The notes beneath the pieces are model-generated. The model saw nothing but the letters and a program-made list of their open reading frames with translations, had not been told where the DNA came from and did not search any database. The position numbers and the translations under genes were made by a program. This document shows positions 22,586 to 35,436 of a stretch of DNA of 64,000 bases, in pieces (within the stretch, counting starts at the first letter, position 1; every line of letters begins with the position of its first letter). Origin of the DNA: Rhytidiadelphus loreus (taxonomy: Eukaryota > Streptophyta > Bryopsida > Hypnales > Hylocomiaceae); the NCBI GenBank assembly GCA_947034895.1, contig OX344761.1, forward strand, positions 23,076,863 to 23,140,862. Reading direction: 5' to 3'.

Positions 22586-25500
22586 AGCTAAAATCTCCCC
22601 TATGAAAATTCTAGGAATCAATGTCAATTGATTATGGATACAAATGAGAATATATGTATGAAATATGAATACAAATATAGATATGGCATACTGTAAATAC
22701 AAATATATGGATGAATATGGATGCAAATATGGATAGGAATATAGGTCCTATGATGTTTGTCATTTATTACTATAGTAGATGACATATATGAAGGATATCT
22801 CAAGAAATATTTTACTTATTTTGGGGGGGTGATTCAAAACAATCAACCATATGTTACATCCCTTACTGCCCAATCAAAAAAACAATCAATAATGTTTGTG
22901 TAGTGTGATTATCCCCTTGGAGTATAAATTATTTGTGTTTGTGTTTTCATTTTTGGCTATCAATAGGATTCTTGGTGGAATCTTGGTCATAAGCCTACAA
23001 TTGGTGTTTATATTTTAGACACTTAAGTCTTAATTAGATATACAAGTATAAGTTCAAAGACATATAATTCTCTTGAGCCTCCTAGCTTTTAAGCACTATA
23101 ATTAAGGTAGTTACTATTTCTTTTTAATGCATTGTAATTAGTTTTGTCAGGGTTAGGTGCAATAGATACATCATTAGTAGCAATGCTAACATATACAACT
23201 ATTAATCCTAGATCCCTTGCTTTGTATGATAATTGATGATGAAAATGATGTTGAAAGAGACATTTTTCAACAAAAGACTGACACATTTTTTTCGTAAGAA
23301 AGATGCATTAAACACTTAGTAGAAAATGGAGGTGTGCATTTTCAAAACAAATTCCTAAACTAATCTTAAAAATATACACATGCAACTATTCCAAAATGCA
23401 TATAATTACAAGTGATGAAAATGTAGACTTACCATGCTCGTGATATATTGCTTAAATAATTTATATCCTTCTTTTTTATACCTTGGAAATTCATATATCC
23501 TTTTACAATCATCTCTATTTCTTTTTGACTATATACCAAAAAATCAATCTCGAAATTGATATTTAGAACTACACTGAATACACCATCTCTCCCAAAGTGA
23601 TGGAAATAGGTGTCTCTCGTTTCACCCTATGAATTTATCCTCTAAATGCCTAAAGCACCATATTTTAGTGTCTACTAAACTTTGAAATTAAATGAAACCA
23701 TTTCATATTACTGTTTTTAGTATTTCTTTTTGTAATAGAATATCCTTTAAAGTCTATTTTAAAAAACAATAATACAATTTTGGAAAACAATTGTTTGTGC
23801 TTTTTCTATTGAAGATTTTGTACAAGGGTGTCTACTACAAGTCTTGATTTTTTAGTGTTAAAGGTTCTTGGAGATGAGTCTCAAACACACTAAATCTTGA
23901 GGGGAAAATTACATTAGAAATTCATTCAAAAAAATTTAGAGTATATTTCGAAAATTTATAATTCAATTACTGTTAAGCATGTTATTTCCTTTAACTTCAT
24001 TTTTTCGTGACATTAATTTTAAATTTGATGTGTAAAAAGTAGATTGAAAGACTTCAAATTACTATCACAATTTTAACACCTTCTCAAGTGATCAAATATT
24101 ATATTAAAATTTCAATCAATAAGTGATATTGTTGTATTTTTTTTCCAATGTAATTTAAAGTAAATCTAGTTTGAATTCATACATTAATTTTTTTCTTAAA
24201 TTGATAAAACTTATCAAATCTTAGACTTTTAATTTAGTTTAAAAAAAAATTCCAATAAGCTCAAAAAATACCTTGAACATTTTGGAATTAATTATAGCTC
24301 AAGGGGGCCATTTTTAAATTCATTGCTTTCAATCCATTATTATGTGCTTTTAGAGTATGAGAGCTTCAGTGGAAACACCTAAAGCCATCAATATAAGCAA
24401 TTTAGCATAGTTGGAGGCACTTTTCTAAAAAGAATATTTTTGAAGTATTAGCAATTGAAAATCATAAGTTTTAAAAAAAAAAATAGATTTTTTAAATATA
24501 GCATGTAGTTTCTATGAATTTTTAAAGTAGAAGTTCTATATACCACTAAAACCGTGATGAGAAGGGGATTGCCCAACATAAACTATGATATGAAATGTTG
24601 AAACAAATGACAATTGAGCATATGTTGTGCAAATAATTTGTTAAGACAAATGAGACACCTATAATCTCTAGTTATGACAATTTCCTCTACTAGCAAAGAT
24701 TATAAAAAATAATGTGCCCCAAAAATGAACAACATCAATATTAGCAAGTGTCAACTACCATTAATATTAGCAATTTATGATGGATAACTATGTGAACCTA
24801 CTATGCCCTCGAAAGATGCATGTCACCTCTTACTCATGCAATTCCTCCTTTCTCCAATGAAAAAACCACAATCGTTGATCTTTTCACAAAAGAAAATCCC
24901 ATTGTTGTTGGTCAAATGATGAGATGAAAAAAATCATAGCCATTACTTGGCCGGCACACAAATAATGTTGACCATCCCACACTTAAAGTTTGGTGTTGTG
25001 GAATATTAAATATAGATATGGATATAGAGTAAATACAAAATACAAAATACACGTGTATCCACATGAATTCATGTGGATATGTCCCATATTGATAGCCATT
25101 CAAACAAATTTAAAAAAAATGGAAATATGAAAAAATCAATGTTTACAAATAGAATTCATAAATATATTTCTCAAAGTTTTCATCGTAATGTGCTCAAATT
25201 TCTGAATGTAAAAGTTTTACAACTAGAAAAAAAAATTAGATGTATGCGCTTTTCAGATTTTTTGTGAAAGCTTTACAACCAATTGGGAAAAATATGTTTA
25301 CCACTTTGTTTTTCATGTGTGGAATGGAGAAAAAGTAACATGTATGTCACTATACACACAATAGGCATACATTTTATGTATGTTCAAGATGCATCTATCA
25401 TCAGTTCACTTGCATCTTCTTATCAATAAAATTGAGGTCTACAAATTTCCATCAAATTGATCGGGTCTTTGCCCACAGTTTCATGCAGTGCACAATCCAA

Positions 25501-26040
25501 AATTGTAACATGTTTATCTCCATAAATTTGTTGAATGAAATATATTTTTAATTGACAAGAACAAGGTTCAATACATCCCTGCAAAGACAGATTAAGGCAA
25601 GGCGTCTAAACATAGTGACTAATTCGTAGTTAACATCCAAATTCCACACTTCTTTCAGCAATGCCCAGACACACACGCCACACACATATGCATATTCCAA
25701 GCATGTAATGATTCAACATCGCTGTTCCATGTATGTGCAAGCACTGCAGTGCAAAGTAAACAGAACATCTTGGAGTAAACATAAGGAATTGAAACAGGAA
25801 GTAATGAAGAAGTACATTAGAAAACCCCAAGTGCGTGCAACGCGAATTAAATTACACAAAATGGTTACAGAGGAACAGACGCCAGGCACCTACAATGTCC
25901 AGTACCCTTCTCTTCTATGAATGCTACGCACAGTCTCAAATCAAAGGCACAGATCAAATGAAACAATTTAATATCTCCCGCAATATCTACAAAGGCACAG
26001 TGGGAGAAATTCATATGCACACAGACCTACACTTCATTAA
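22586..26040. other. AT-rich spacer, no gene seen
   Basis: Apart from R4 copy 2 (24362-24530) I see only low-complexity A/T sequence and short random frames. The part nearest 26040 probably holds the 3' UTR of the LEA gene. Confidence 0.45.
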
Positions 26041-26926
26041 TTAGGTCGTGGTGTGGGGAGGAACACCCGTGTCGACGTTCTTGTATGCCTCATCGGCAGC
26101 AGCCTGGCGAGTGTTAACATCTTTCTTCAAGTCCAGCTTTTCCTTCTCGTGATCCACCTTCTTCTGCCCCGTCTCCGCTTCCGCTTCGTTCTTACGCTCG
26201 TGCTTGCGGGCTGCCGCCTCTTGCTTGCCAACCTCGTCCGAAGCCAACACCTTATCAGTCTGCAACCATGATTGGCACAAAACCTCATGTTAAAATCCCT
26301 GCTGCACCAGAGCGACAAAGCGGTACTATGCACGCAGAAAAAGATGTATGCTTAAGCTGGTATTGGGGTTTGAAAAACGATGCGCGTGTGAACCAAGAAA
26401 ACAGAATTGGTACATTTAAACAAGCTAATTACAAAGGGCAATAACAACACATCCGAAGAAGATCAAGACAATACTTATCAGTCTTAATTTTTCTTCAGTC
26501 AAGATCCCAGGATAAAATCCGTAGTGTTTCAAAGTCCCAGGATAGAATCCCATTGTGTTCAAAGTCATGACAAACATACATAGGTGCTAGTAGAATTTTG
26601 TGTTCAACATCCCAGGATACATATACAGCATCTACAATATACGTGACTTACAATGATAAATCCTTTTCCAAGATTTCGGACTTGAACGGAGGCGTCCATT
26701 GAAAAACAATAAGATTCAAAACACAAAAAGTTCAAACACAACGGGACTATTAAGCAGCAGCACTACATGAAGGGCAGCAGTGGCAATGGAATGAGGAAAA
26801 CGGGGTACTGTCAGTTACCTTCTCGTTGGCAGAGGCCTTGCCCTTGTTCATCTTCTCCTCCACCTTGGCGGAGACGTTGGACGCCTTCTCCTTGGCGGAC
26901 ACAGCCACATTCTTCACAGCCTGCAT
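26041..26926 (-). CDS. Late embryogenesis abundant protein, LEA_1 / group 4 type (2 exons, 108 aa)
   Basis: Exon 1 is 26926-26819 (36 codons) and exon 2 is 26259-26041 with stop; together 327 nt. The protein is Lys/Glu/Ala-rich, starts MQAVKNVAVSAKEKASNV, and continues with short amphipathic-helix repeats (KVEEKMNKGKAS, RKHERKNEAEAE, DHEKEKLDLKKD) before a flexible tail ending in PPHTTT. This is the pattern of LEA_1 (group 4, D-113-like) proteins, which are disordered in water, fold to helix on drying and shield proteins and membranes during desiccation. Met at 26926 was chosen because the family starts MQ-x-x-K; an upstream in-frame ATG at 26956 would add ten residues. ABRE-like sites lie upstream. 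Confidence 0.85.
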
Positions 26927-27076
26927 GGTTGCTACCTTATCTCTCAAATGGAACAAATCTCCAAACTTCTCAGCAAGTATACAGTAGGAATTCTCGACGC
27001 AGAAACAAGAAAATGTGCAAACCCAAGTTCATGAAACAGCAGGACTCAATTGCAGTTCCTTGAAGGTGGCGGCCTT

Positions 27077-27084
27077 CTTATATG
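27077..27084 (-). promoter_or_regulatory. Putative TATA box of the LEA gene
   Basis: Minus-strand CATATAAG, about 150 bp upstream of the LEA start codon, in a position suitable for a core promoter. Confidence 0.4.
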
Positions 27085-27256
27085 GGACTCTGGGAGGATT
27101 GGGGTGGCCGTGGACCCTAAAATCTACGAAAGTTCTGTATCTATATCTGGGGAGATTGATTGTAGTGGAGGTCGAGATCGAGTAGTTTCGTAGATGTGGG
27201 GATCCGTGCTAACGTGCACATACTGGGTAAGGGAACGGCATGGTGCCAGGTGTACG

Positions 27257-27265
27257 CCACGTGGG
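27257..27265. promoter_or_regulatory. G-box / ABRE-like element upstream of the LEA gene
   Basis: CCACGTGGG contains the CACGTG core bound by bZIP factors in abscisic-acid responses. It lies about 330 bp upstream of the LEA ATG. Confidence 0.5.
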
Positions 27266-27446
27266 AACTTGCCGTTCAAATGGGAGAACACTTGTCAGCT
27301 TGAAAGAGAGGCTTGTTCGCATGAGTGTTTTGAGCCTCTCGGAAACTGAACCCGAAAGTTCTCTGTTCAGTTCGGAAGCATATCGTAGAGTGCTAGCGGA
27401 TTGGCTTGCACAATCCATATCTTAAGTTTGGTTTGTTGGTTTGTTG

Positions 27447-27455
27447 CACGTGTCC
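27447..27455. promoter_or_regulatory. Second ABRE-like element upstream of the LEA gene
   Basis: CACGTGTCC includes ACGTGTC, a classical ABRE core. Paired ABRE/G-box elements are usual for abscisic-acid and drought-induced LEA promoters, so this site and the one at 27257 together suggest such control. Confidence 0.5.
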
Positions 27456-27499
27456 CTCGGTCGCATTCTTTTGCAAGGAGGGGTGCATGGACTTTGTTT

Positions 27500-30400
27500 T
27501 GTGGCGTTCCGATTCACGGTAGAAAAGATATTGATTTTCGAAGTTTTTAGGAATTTAAATATTAGATAATGGCTTTTACTTTTATTTTGACTGTGGCAAT
27601 GGCACAAGGCTCACTAGTAATTTTGAAATCAATGATAAAATGTCATTCTTTCACTGAGTTATTTATGTATGGTAAGCAAAAGGCACTTTGTATGTGCAAG
27701 ATGTATTGCACGTAAGGTAAAGTAAACTGTCTAGTACCATCACCTAGGCATTACATGTTTTTTTAGGATTGTGAGTTTCCATCTGGAAACCAACTGAAAC
27801 CTGCCGTTCGCAAGCTGCGCTTACCTGGCCAAGCGAGTGCCAGGTCACTTTTTTTGAAAAAAATAAAAAAATAAAAAAATAAATTTTAAAGATTTTTAGT
27901 TTTTCTTTTTGAAAAAAAAAATTTGACATCGGCGTTAGATGAAACCGTGGGGAAGGAAGCTGGGAACAGGCCTAAAACGGCCCTCCAGCCCCCAGATCTC
28001 ATCTAATGGAATGGCCCATTATAGTCTTGCATCAACTTCATGACAAATAAACTTTTTTCAATAAATGAGATTTGAGCTACATTGGGTTGAGTTATTGGCC
28101 ACAATCAATGTCTTGGATGATGGTGATGGAATGATTAGTAATTGCAATAGGAACTTCTATCTTTTTAGTGTAAATTTATCACAATAAGTGATTCTTTTTA
28201 GGCCTTCATGTTGTGGCCATGTTATGAAATGTTGTGATTGCTTTAGGTGAGTAAGATGACCACATGGATACCCTTTTTGTTGGTTTTGGGGTAGGGTTTA
28301 GGATCTCTTTTGGACCAATTAAGTAGCACACTTCAAAAATTCGTAACAAATTCATGTTTTGTCAAGAAAATAAAAATTCAATTGATCTCTACATTTTTCA
28401 CATTTATCTTTGTGTAGGAAAATAATTCTAAATTTCAACAATACCAATAGGGCAATCCAATCATTCTACTTGTCATAGGCTAGTTTACCCGTTGAGTTCT
28501 AAAATCCCAAGCATCCCCTTGAAAGACTCTTGAAAGTTTGGGCAAGTACCTACAATCTCAATTTTAAGCAAGTTTTTTTTAAACTTTTTTTCAAGACAAG
28601 AAAGTAATTAGCTTCTTAAGAATTGAATTATTATTTCAAATGATTCTTGGAAGCAAAAGTTATGCCACAATAAGCCCAAAACAAACTGTGTGGATATATT
28701 TATGAATCATATTTTACATCTATTTTTTGAATCTATATTACATCATTAATTGATTATTCTAAATTATATTTTATAATAAATCTTTTCAATTTTGGAAATT
28801 TGGATTACGTGTGGTCCTTAAAGGATTAAAAACATTGAATTTTAAATATATGTAAGATCACTATTAATCTCTAGGCATGTGAAAAACTAAATACTTATAG
28901 GATTGTTATAAAGTGATTTGATTCCTCGATAAAAATATATAGTGTTCTACAAATATCCTTGTTACTGAAAGAAATGCCATATGTTTTGTTAGGTGATCTC
29001 TTTGAAGTTGTTGAAAATCCTAAACTCAAAATGTGTACAATGTGTTTAGACTTGCTCAACTCTACAGTGTCACAACATACTTAATGCAAATTCATGTCAC
29101 ATTGTAAGATTTATTTGTAGAATGTGACAGTTCTAGTGTAGAAAGTTTTGACCTATAAATGTCAATGCTTGTCACTTAAAGTAAGCCACCATGTTGTGTC
29201 CACTTGATTATTTTTGGCTTTTTAGGATTGCCCCCATAGTGTGGCCATATAAGAAGCCTAAATGTAATTTATTTGTGAAAATAAAGCTATGGACATTATT
29301 GGAAAGACAAGTGATAATGACACTTTTGGTGTGGGCAAGTGGGCACCTTAAGGGTGTCTTGGTGGTATGTACCTTTGTGTGTAAATTATTTGAGAAGGTT
29401 ACCATTTTAGAAGCATGGCATTGCAAAAATCTAAAAAATATTTTATGGCAAGTTTAGGTGAGTATGATGACCATTAAAAATCTACTTAATTCCAATCTTT
29501 GGAGGCCCCAATGGTATTTATGAGTTCAAGGTAGATTACTTCAAAAAAATTTAACAAGTTCATATTTTGTTAAAAACTATGATTCCATGTCTACTTACCT
29601 AGTTTGTATTTAATTCTCTACTTCGAATAAAAATTAGATGCTTCTTCAATCCTCTGAAGGGTTAGATTAGACAATATTGCCTCAATAGGATTGTCCCTTA
29701 CTTTTTAAAGATCAAGGAAGTCTTAATTTCCAAAATTGTGAAGATGAATTGTAAAATGCAAACAAAAGAATGTTGACTTTCAAACATAATGTGTGAAATG
29801 TGATCCAAAAGTCAAATCCATACATTTAAATCACTTTGACATAAACATATATACTTTAATAAAATTCAAAATCAAAATTCAAAATTTCTTTCAAAAAGTA
29901 AATGTAGATTTAATATTTGTAATTTTTGAAGATTTTTTTTCTCATGCTCAAAATATTAAATGCCACTTATGATGATTTATTTTGATTTTGATTTTACTTA
30001 TGTATTTAGGAAGGGTCATTATTTGAATTGAAAAAATAACCTTTTGTAGTGAAATATGCTTGAATCCCTTGAATTGTAGAATATTTGCAAAAAAAAAGAT
30101 CAAAAAATCTATATTATACAAATGTAAATGAACAAATTTAAGAATTGAAAAACATTTAGTTGGATAAAAAAAATAAGATTTAATTTGTGTATTGGAACAT
30201 GTTTGTAGTCATCTATTTAATTTAAATTGATTAAAATTTAATTGTTTAGTCCTTGAGCTGCAAACTCTATGCCACCATAAAGGACTTAAAAGTGTCTCAT
30301 GAATGACTTTAAGATTCTTGAAGAAATCATCATGAAGAACATAATACTATTGTTATAGGCTAGGATAAATGAAAAATAATACTAAAATTAGATGCCAATA

Positions 30401-33040
30401 TTTTAGGATTTTTTTTTAATTCTAAAAATTGTACAGTACAATGAAAAAAAGAATATTGAATTTTTTTTCTATTTTAGCACCTATTGGAGCTTATTTGTTG
30501 GGAAAAAAATTATTTGTCAAAGAAGTGTTAATGTTCCTTTATATTTACAATAGTTCATCTCTCATGAGGGATGTTTTGTAGTTGTTTCTAATTTATGTAT
30601 ATTTTAATGTTCAATAGGAAAAGTTTTGTCTTGGAGAAAAACTAAGAAACTAATAAAATGAAGCCTCCAAATTCTAGTTTCTACTCAACTTGAAATCATT
30701 GAAAATTCCTAATAATTTAAAATAGTATTTATTGAACATTGAAATTGAAAGCCTATTAATAGCTATGTTTCTAGATATAAATGGATATCATAATTTTGTT
30801 TTATACTATAATGTGCAACACTATAGATATATACCTATGGTGAAACATTTTAGATTCTTTAAATTTATAATACAATTGATATGAAATTTCTCCACTTTTC
30901 TTCTCAAATTCATGACAATTTCAAATCTTGACAGTTCTTTGGAAATACTTATAACTTATAGGATTTACATGAGTTCATTCCTAGAAACTCATATAGGAAA
31001 CAATTAATTCATTATTAATTAATAGCAACATAAAACATACAATGTGAAGGGTCTTGATATTTGACCTTGTAGTCATGGAATCTACCATTTTAGGATTAAG
31101 CTTGGAAGGGCTCCACCCTATCACTAAGAAAGTCAAACTCCAAAAATTAGATTCCAAAATGGATTTAGGTGTATTATTTGTTTTTTGCAATTTCTTGAAA
31201 GTCATTCATTAGACACTTTTAGGGTGAACTTCCATATATCTAGAATTAGCCAACCTTGTATGAAAGATAGAAAAATAATTAGAAACTCTTGATGGAAGTG
31301 TGCAATAGTAACATGACAAGAATCAAAAGTATTGGTGAACAAAAAATTCAGAGAAAGTTGTGATAAACTCTTTTCAACATTGCACTTGAACATTTTGGTT
31401 GCTTTTACTTTGGCAATAAGTCAAAATTACTAGCAAAATGTAGTTCCTCCCTACTCATATAGAAATAGAAGCAACACCAAACTTGGTGAACACAATTCCA
31501 ATTCTAGAAAACTAAAAAAATCATTTTTATTCAAACACAAAATAGTAGTTTACTCTTAGGGAGGACTTCCATGTGTTGGAATTGATCAAACTTTGCTTTA
31601 AAGACAAAATGTTTTCTAGAACTCTACATCGAAGCATGCAATATTTGGCTAGTTCCCACAATTAATATCTTTACTAGCGTCATTGTAAGGCCCCAAACAC
31701 TGTTTATGCAAAAATACTTTACAAATGAGTAGTTCAAACAATAGCCTTCATCTATGAAGACAATCAACATTATTGATGTTCTACTCTAACACAAATGACA
31801 TGGAGTCCGCAAGAACTTCATGCATTGAATGTGTTGGTAGCATCCTATAGATTATGGAAGTGTTGTTATTGGATTAGGGTTGTGGGGGTTGCAATCCAAT
31901 CCGGGGGTGGGCAACTCCCAACATGGAGTGGGAACTAGGCGTCCTTCCCTAAGAATGGTAAGCATAAGCATAGCAAATACAAATGCTACCAAGAAGTTCT
32001 TCATCTTAAACATGAGGTGATGACAATTTGTGGCTACTTTTCCAATTTGTGGCTAAAAATTATGGCAATGTCTTACAACTTACAAGTTGATGGAAGAAGT
32101 TATAAGAAATGAATACTATATTGCATGTTCTATTGACCTCCTTGTAATAATAGGTAGTTTAGTATAAGGCACATCCCTTATTTTACTTCAAAAATTTTGC
32201 ATGTGAATACCGAACATTATACAGTTTTGAATGGTGTAGAGGCTAAATACTATCTAGAGCAAAAATGTTATTATAAGAGGCTCAAAGTCTATTGACCTCA
32301 ACTCACAAAAACAAAAAGTTGTCTTCTTTTCTCACTTCAAATGTTTTAATCATTCAATTCACATGATCAAATGGGATGAAAGTATTTCCACCCATTATCC
32401 TAATAGCATGTGCTTTTCAATTTGAATGTGAAGATGGCATAATTTAGTTTTATAAGAATAATAAAAACCATTGTGATGAAATAAGAATTGTTGGCCATCG
32501 TGATGAAAGATCTATTGAAGTAGTTTGACTAGCCATGCTCCTAAAACATGGATAGATGAAGCTACCCTTGTTGCCTCCTTTCGAAGACAAACACTATGTT
32601 GACTAGTAACCTAATTAGTACCAACTTAGTTTACATATGATCATTGGTGGTTTCGAATATTTCTATAAATTTAAACAAATGTCAAAATTTTAGGGGTGTT
32701 TTTCAAAATAAAATTGAGCCAGAAAAATTAAATCTCTTTATCTTTGGACTTCTATTCAAATCACATTTGCCAACTTTAATTAATTATTTGGTAGAGAATG
32801 TTGAACGTGACTGCAAGTGTTGTATGTCTTCATCATTCTAAGGAGAGAAGAACTACAATCTATAGTGGGTGGGTGTAAATGAAAAGTCTATTCACTTAAG
32901 ATCCCACGATTGATTCCAATGAGTCTCCATGACTTCATTATTTTACATCCTCAAATAGGGGCCATGTTGGCATCCATAAAGCACCTATATAATGCACCTA
33001 TATAATGCACCTATATAATGCACCTATAATGCACCTGTAT
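27500..33040. other. Long AT-rich spacer without recognisable genes
   Basis: Read on both strands. Frames are short, biased to Leu/Ile/Lys/Phe as expected from AT-rich noncoding DNA, and lack splice-linked partners. I see no tRNA-like box or transposon protein. A 13-bp tandem array closes the stretch. Confidence 0.45.
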
Positions 33041-33043
33041 ATT
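32981..33043. repeat. 13-bp tandem repeat
   Basis: Three exact copies of GCACCTATATAAT are followed by two diverged copies (GCACCTATAAT and GCACCTGTATATT). Confidence 0.85.
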
Positions 33044-33224
33044 TTGCTTTCTCATTGCTCCAACAACGTACAGACAATATACATTTGAAGGAGTGGACAC
33101 TTTTAGGTGATCACAACTACATTTCAACTTCAAAAATTCATATCTAATTCCATATCTAATTCCATGTCTAAGGAGTATGGTTTCCTATATCGAAAGCACT
33201 ATAAGGTAATATGCTCTAAAAGCG

Positions 33225-33600
33225 ACCATTTAAGAGCTGGTCCACCTTTTTTGTAGGCTGAAGTGGACAAAATTATTTTTCTATCATTTTTCAGAGAAAG
33301 AAAAATAGATGTGGAACCTAACACAAGTGGTTTTGTATTTTTCCAAGCATTTTTGAATTAGTTACAAATTTTCAAAGATTCTGGACATGCACCTATTTGT
33401 GACTATAGGTTTTCCCAAATCTGTCCACTTGCAACTTGTAAAGCAATGTGTGGAAATCAAAGACAATGATTGGCTCTTACAATAGAAAAACAATTTTTCT
33501 TTGGTGCATTCAATTGCTATAATGGTCCATTTAAAGATCACCCCATCTCCATTCTCCACCTAAAAATAGGGGCGGTTTGAAGAAGATGGGTGCTTTTAGT
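33225..33600. repeat. Dispersed repeat R2, copy 1
   Basis: Matches 44285-44660 over about 370 bp with shared blocks TTTTTCAGAGAAAGAAAAAT, TTTTTCCAAGCATTTTTGAA, GCACCTATTTGTGAC and GATTGGCTCTTACAATAGAA. Copy 2 lies inside R3 copy 2, so R2 was inserted there later. Confidence 0.7.
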
Positions 33601-34427
33601 AAAAGGATAAGGGTGGTATTGGGGGACTATCAACTCATTCACTCTTGCAGTGTCGTTTATGAGAATTAGGGTTTGAAAATCCTTGGACTAGGGAGGCTAA
33701 TCTGTAATTAGTTTTCTGTGTCTTGTTCTTCTATGACTTGAGATCCCTTTGAATATTTGAATTCGTTGCAAGGAATCTGGTTTCTTGTATTGAAAGCATT
33801 GTAGTAGAGGATTAGGGTGGTATTGGGTGGACGTTGGATTGAAGAGGCTGATGTGTACGTAGTGTTTTTTTTTCCATATTTGGTTCCTGTATGGCACGAA
33901 GATTTTCTGAATTTGTGAATTTTTTAGCAAGGAATCTGGTTTTCTAAGTTGAAAGCAATTACAGTAGAGGATTAGGATTTTAATGGGTGCGTAATTTCGG
34001 CAATTATGGCTGTTGTGAGAGTGCATTTGTATCTTGTGGGATGCTTCATTGCTGCTTAAGGCGTGCCGCTTGCTTCTTTTCTACTGGTAAGATAACAAAC
34101 CCCAAATCGGTTTAGGGTTTACTTTTACTAAAATGGACAGATTTTGTCTAAAAAAACAAAAGAGGATTCGAAAGCATTAAGAGCACCAAAGAATGTGTTC
34201 CTCGGATATCATATGCCAGAGCTATAAGGAATCAAAGTTTCCCTGGCCGATGAATTGAAACCAACATCTGTTATGATTTTAAGGTGACATTCCCGAAATC
34301 GGTATGTAACAATTGTGTTGCTTATTGGTATGTGTCACAATGAGCATCACCTTCACAATGACAGGTTTGAAAGTGAGCTGGAGTCTGCATTGTTTTTGAG
34401 AAGCTCTTTTCTGTTGTTTGGTGCAGG

Positions 34428-35436
34428 TGAGAAGGAGGAGCAAGAGAAGAAGGCGAAGAAAGCAGAAAAGCAGAAAGTTAAAGTGGAAAACAGTATGAAG
34501 GTATGATGGGATTTCCAAACTCAGGTTTGTGGGTTCTAAAGTTTTCTTTTGCATCGAAATTCTCTATGGTATTATCATATATCAAAATAGAGAATACTCT
34601 TCCATCAATTCAACTATTGTAGCGTATGTAGGAGACTAATATTTTGGATAGACATGTAGAGTGGTGAGAGGTTTTTGTACATTTTTGTGGAGATCGGATT
34701 TTTGTCATTAGTATGAATTTCTTATCCAATTTCAAATTGGGATGTTGTAGACCACTATAAGTGACAAGAAACAACTCCATTTATAGTTCCATTTATAGAC
34801 ATTTAACCAAGTCTTACACCACTTGCTATTTGAAGGCCACCAAGTGTGTATGATCGATGAGGTGCTACTGGTAATAGGATTCAGTGTAGGAATTGGATTA
34901 GGTCTAACGGTTTTAGTATCCTCTACCTTTTAAGCTGATGACTCGGGTTGCTTTACGATCCAAACTTAGGTTCCTTGTATTTTTGTGGATTGAAGAAGGT
35001 AGGAATAGACCAAAAGTGAGCAGTAAGAGCTGGTTTGAAATCTGAGAAAGCTTTTCATGTTTGTTTGATACGAGTAGATATTGCCTTCTCAACTTCTATG
35101 TATGCTATTTGTGCCTATCCTTCTTAAGATTTTCACTTGCTTGTGCACCTAAAGTCCTCCAAACTAACAGATTTATTTCAAAATTGATTTGTGTATAATT
35201 GCAGTTTTCTGAATATTGTTCCAATGCTTGCGTTAATTTTTTGCTGCATAGATTGCGTTTGATTATGATGCACTGACATTGTTATTGATAGTTGTTAGGT
35301 TGATATTGGGAAGGCGGGCAAGGTGGGCAAGCAAATCAAAAATAAAGCTTTCAAGGTTGGTACGAAGAGGATGAAGCTTTCTGCAACTACCAAAGCAAAG
35401 GCAATACAAGCTATTGCCGTGGAAATTGAGAAATAG
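34428..35436 (+). CDS. Small Lys-rich protein, 3' exons only (function unknown)
   Basis: Two exons fit together. 34428-34500 follows an acceptor GTTTGGTGCAG, encodes EKEEQEKKAKKAEKQKVKVE and ends NSMK at a GTATGA donor. 35299-35436 follows TTGTTAG, starts VDIGKAGKVGKQIKNKAFK and ends AVEIEK-stop. The product is strongly basic, probably nuclear or nucleolar and helical. The N-terminal exon or exons are not certain. Upstream 34275-34300 could encode YDFKVTFPKS in a compatible phase, followed by a GTATGT donor, but no start codon was found for it. Telo-box-like TTTAGGGTTT lies at about 34111. I do not recognise the family. Confidence 0.45.

Noticed and set aside
21670..24530. R4 direct repeats as LTRs of a retrotransposon
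   Set aside because: No primer-binding site, polypurine tract, gag or pol similarity was found between them, and the ends lack TG...CA borders.
29191..29457. 88-aa plus-strand frame MLCPLDYFWLF
   Set aside because: Isolated frame in AT-rich sequence without splice partners, promoter layout or family resemblance.
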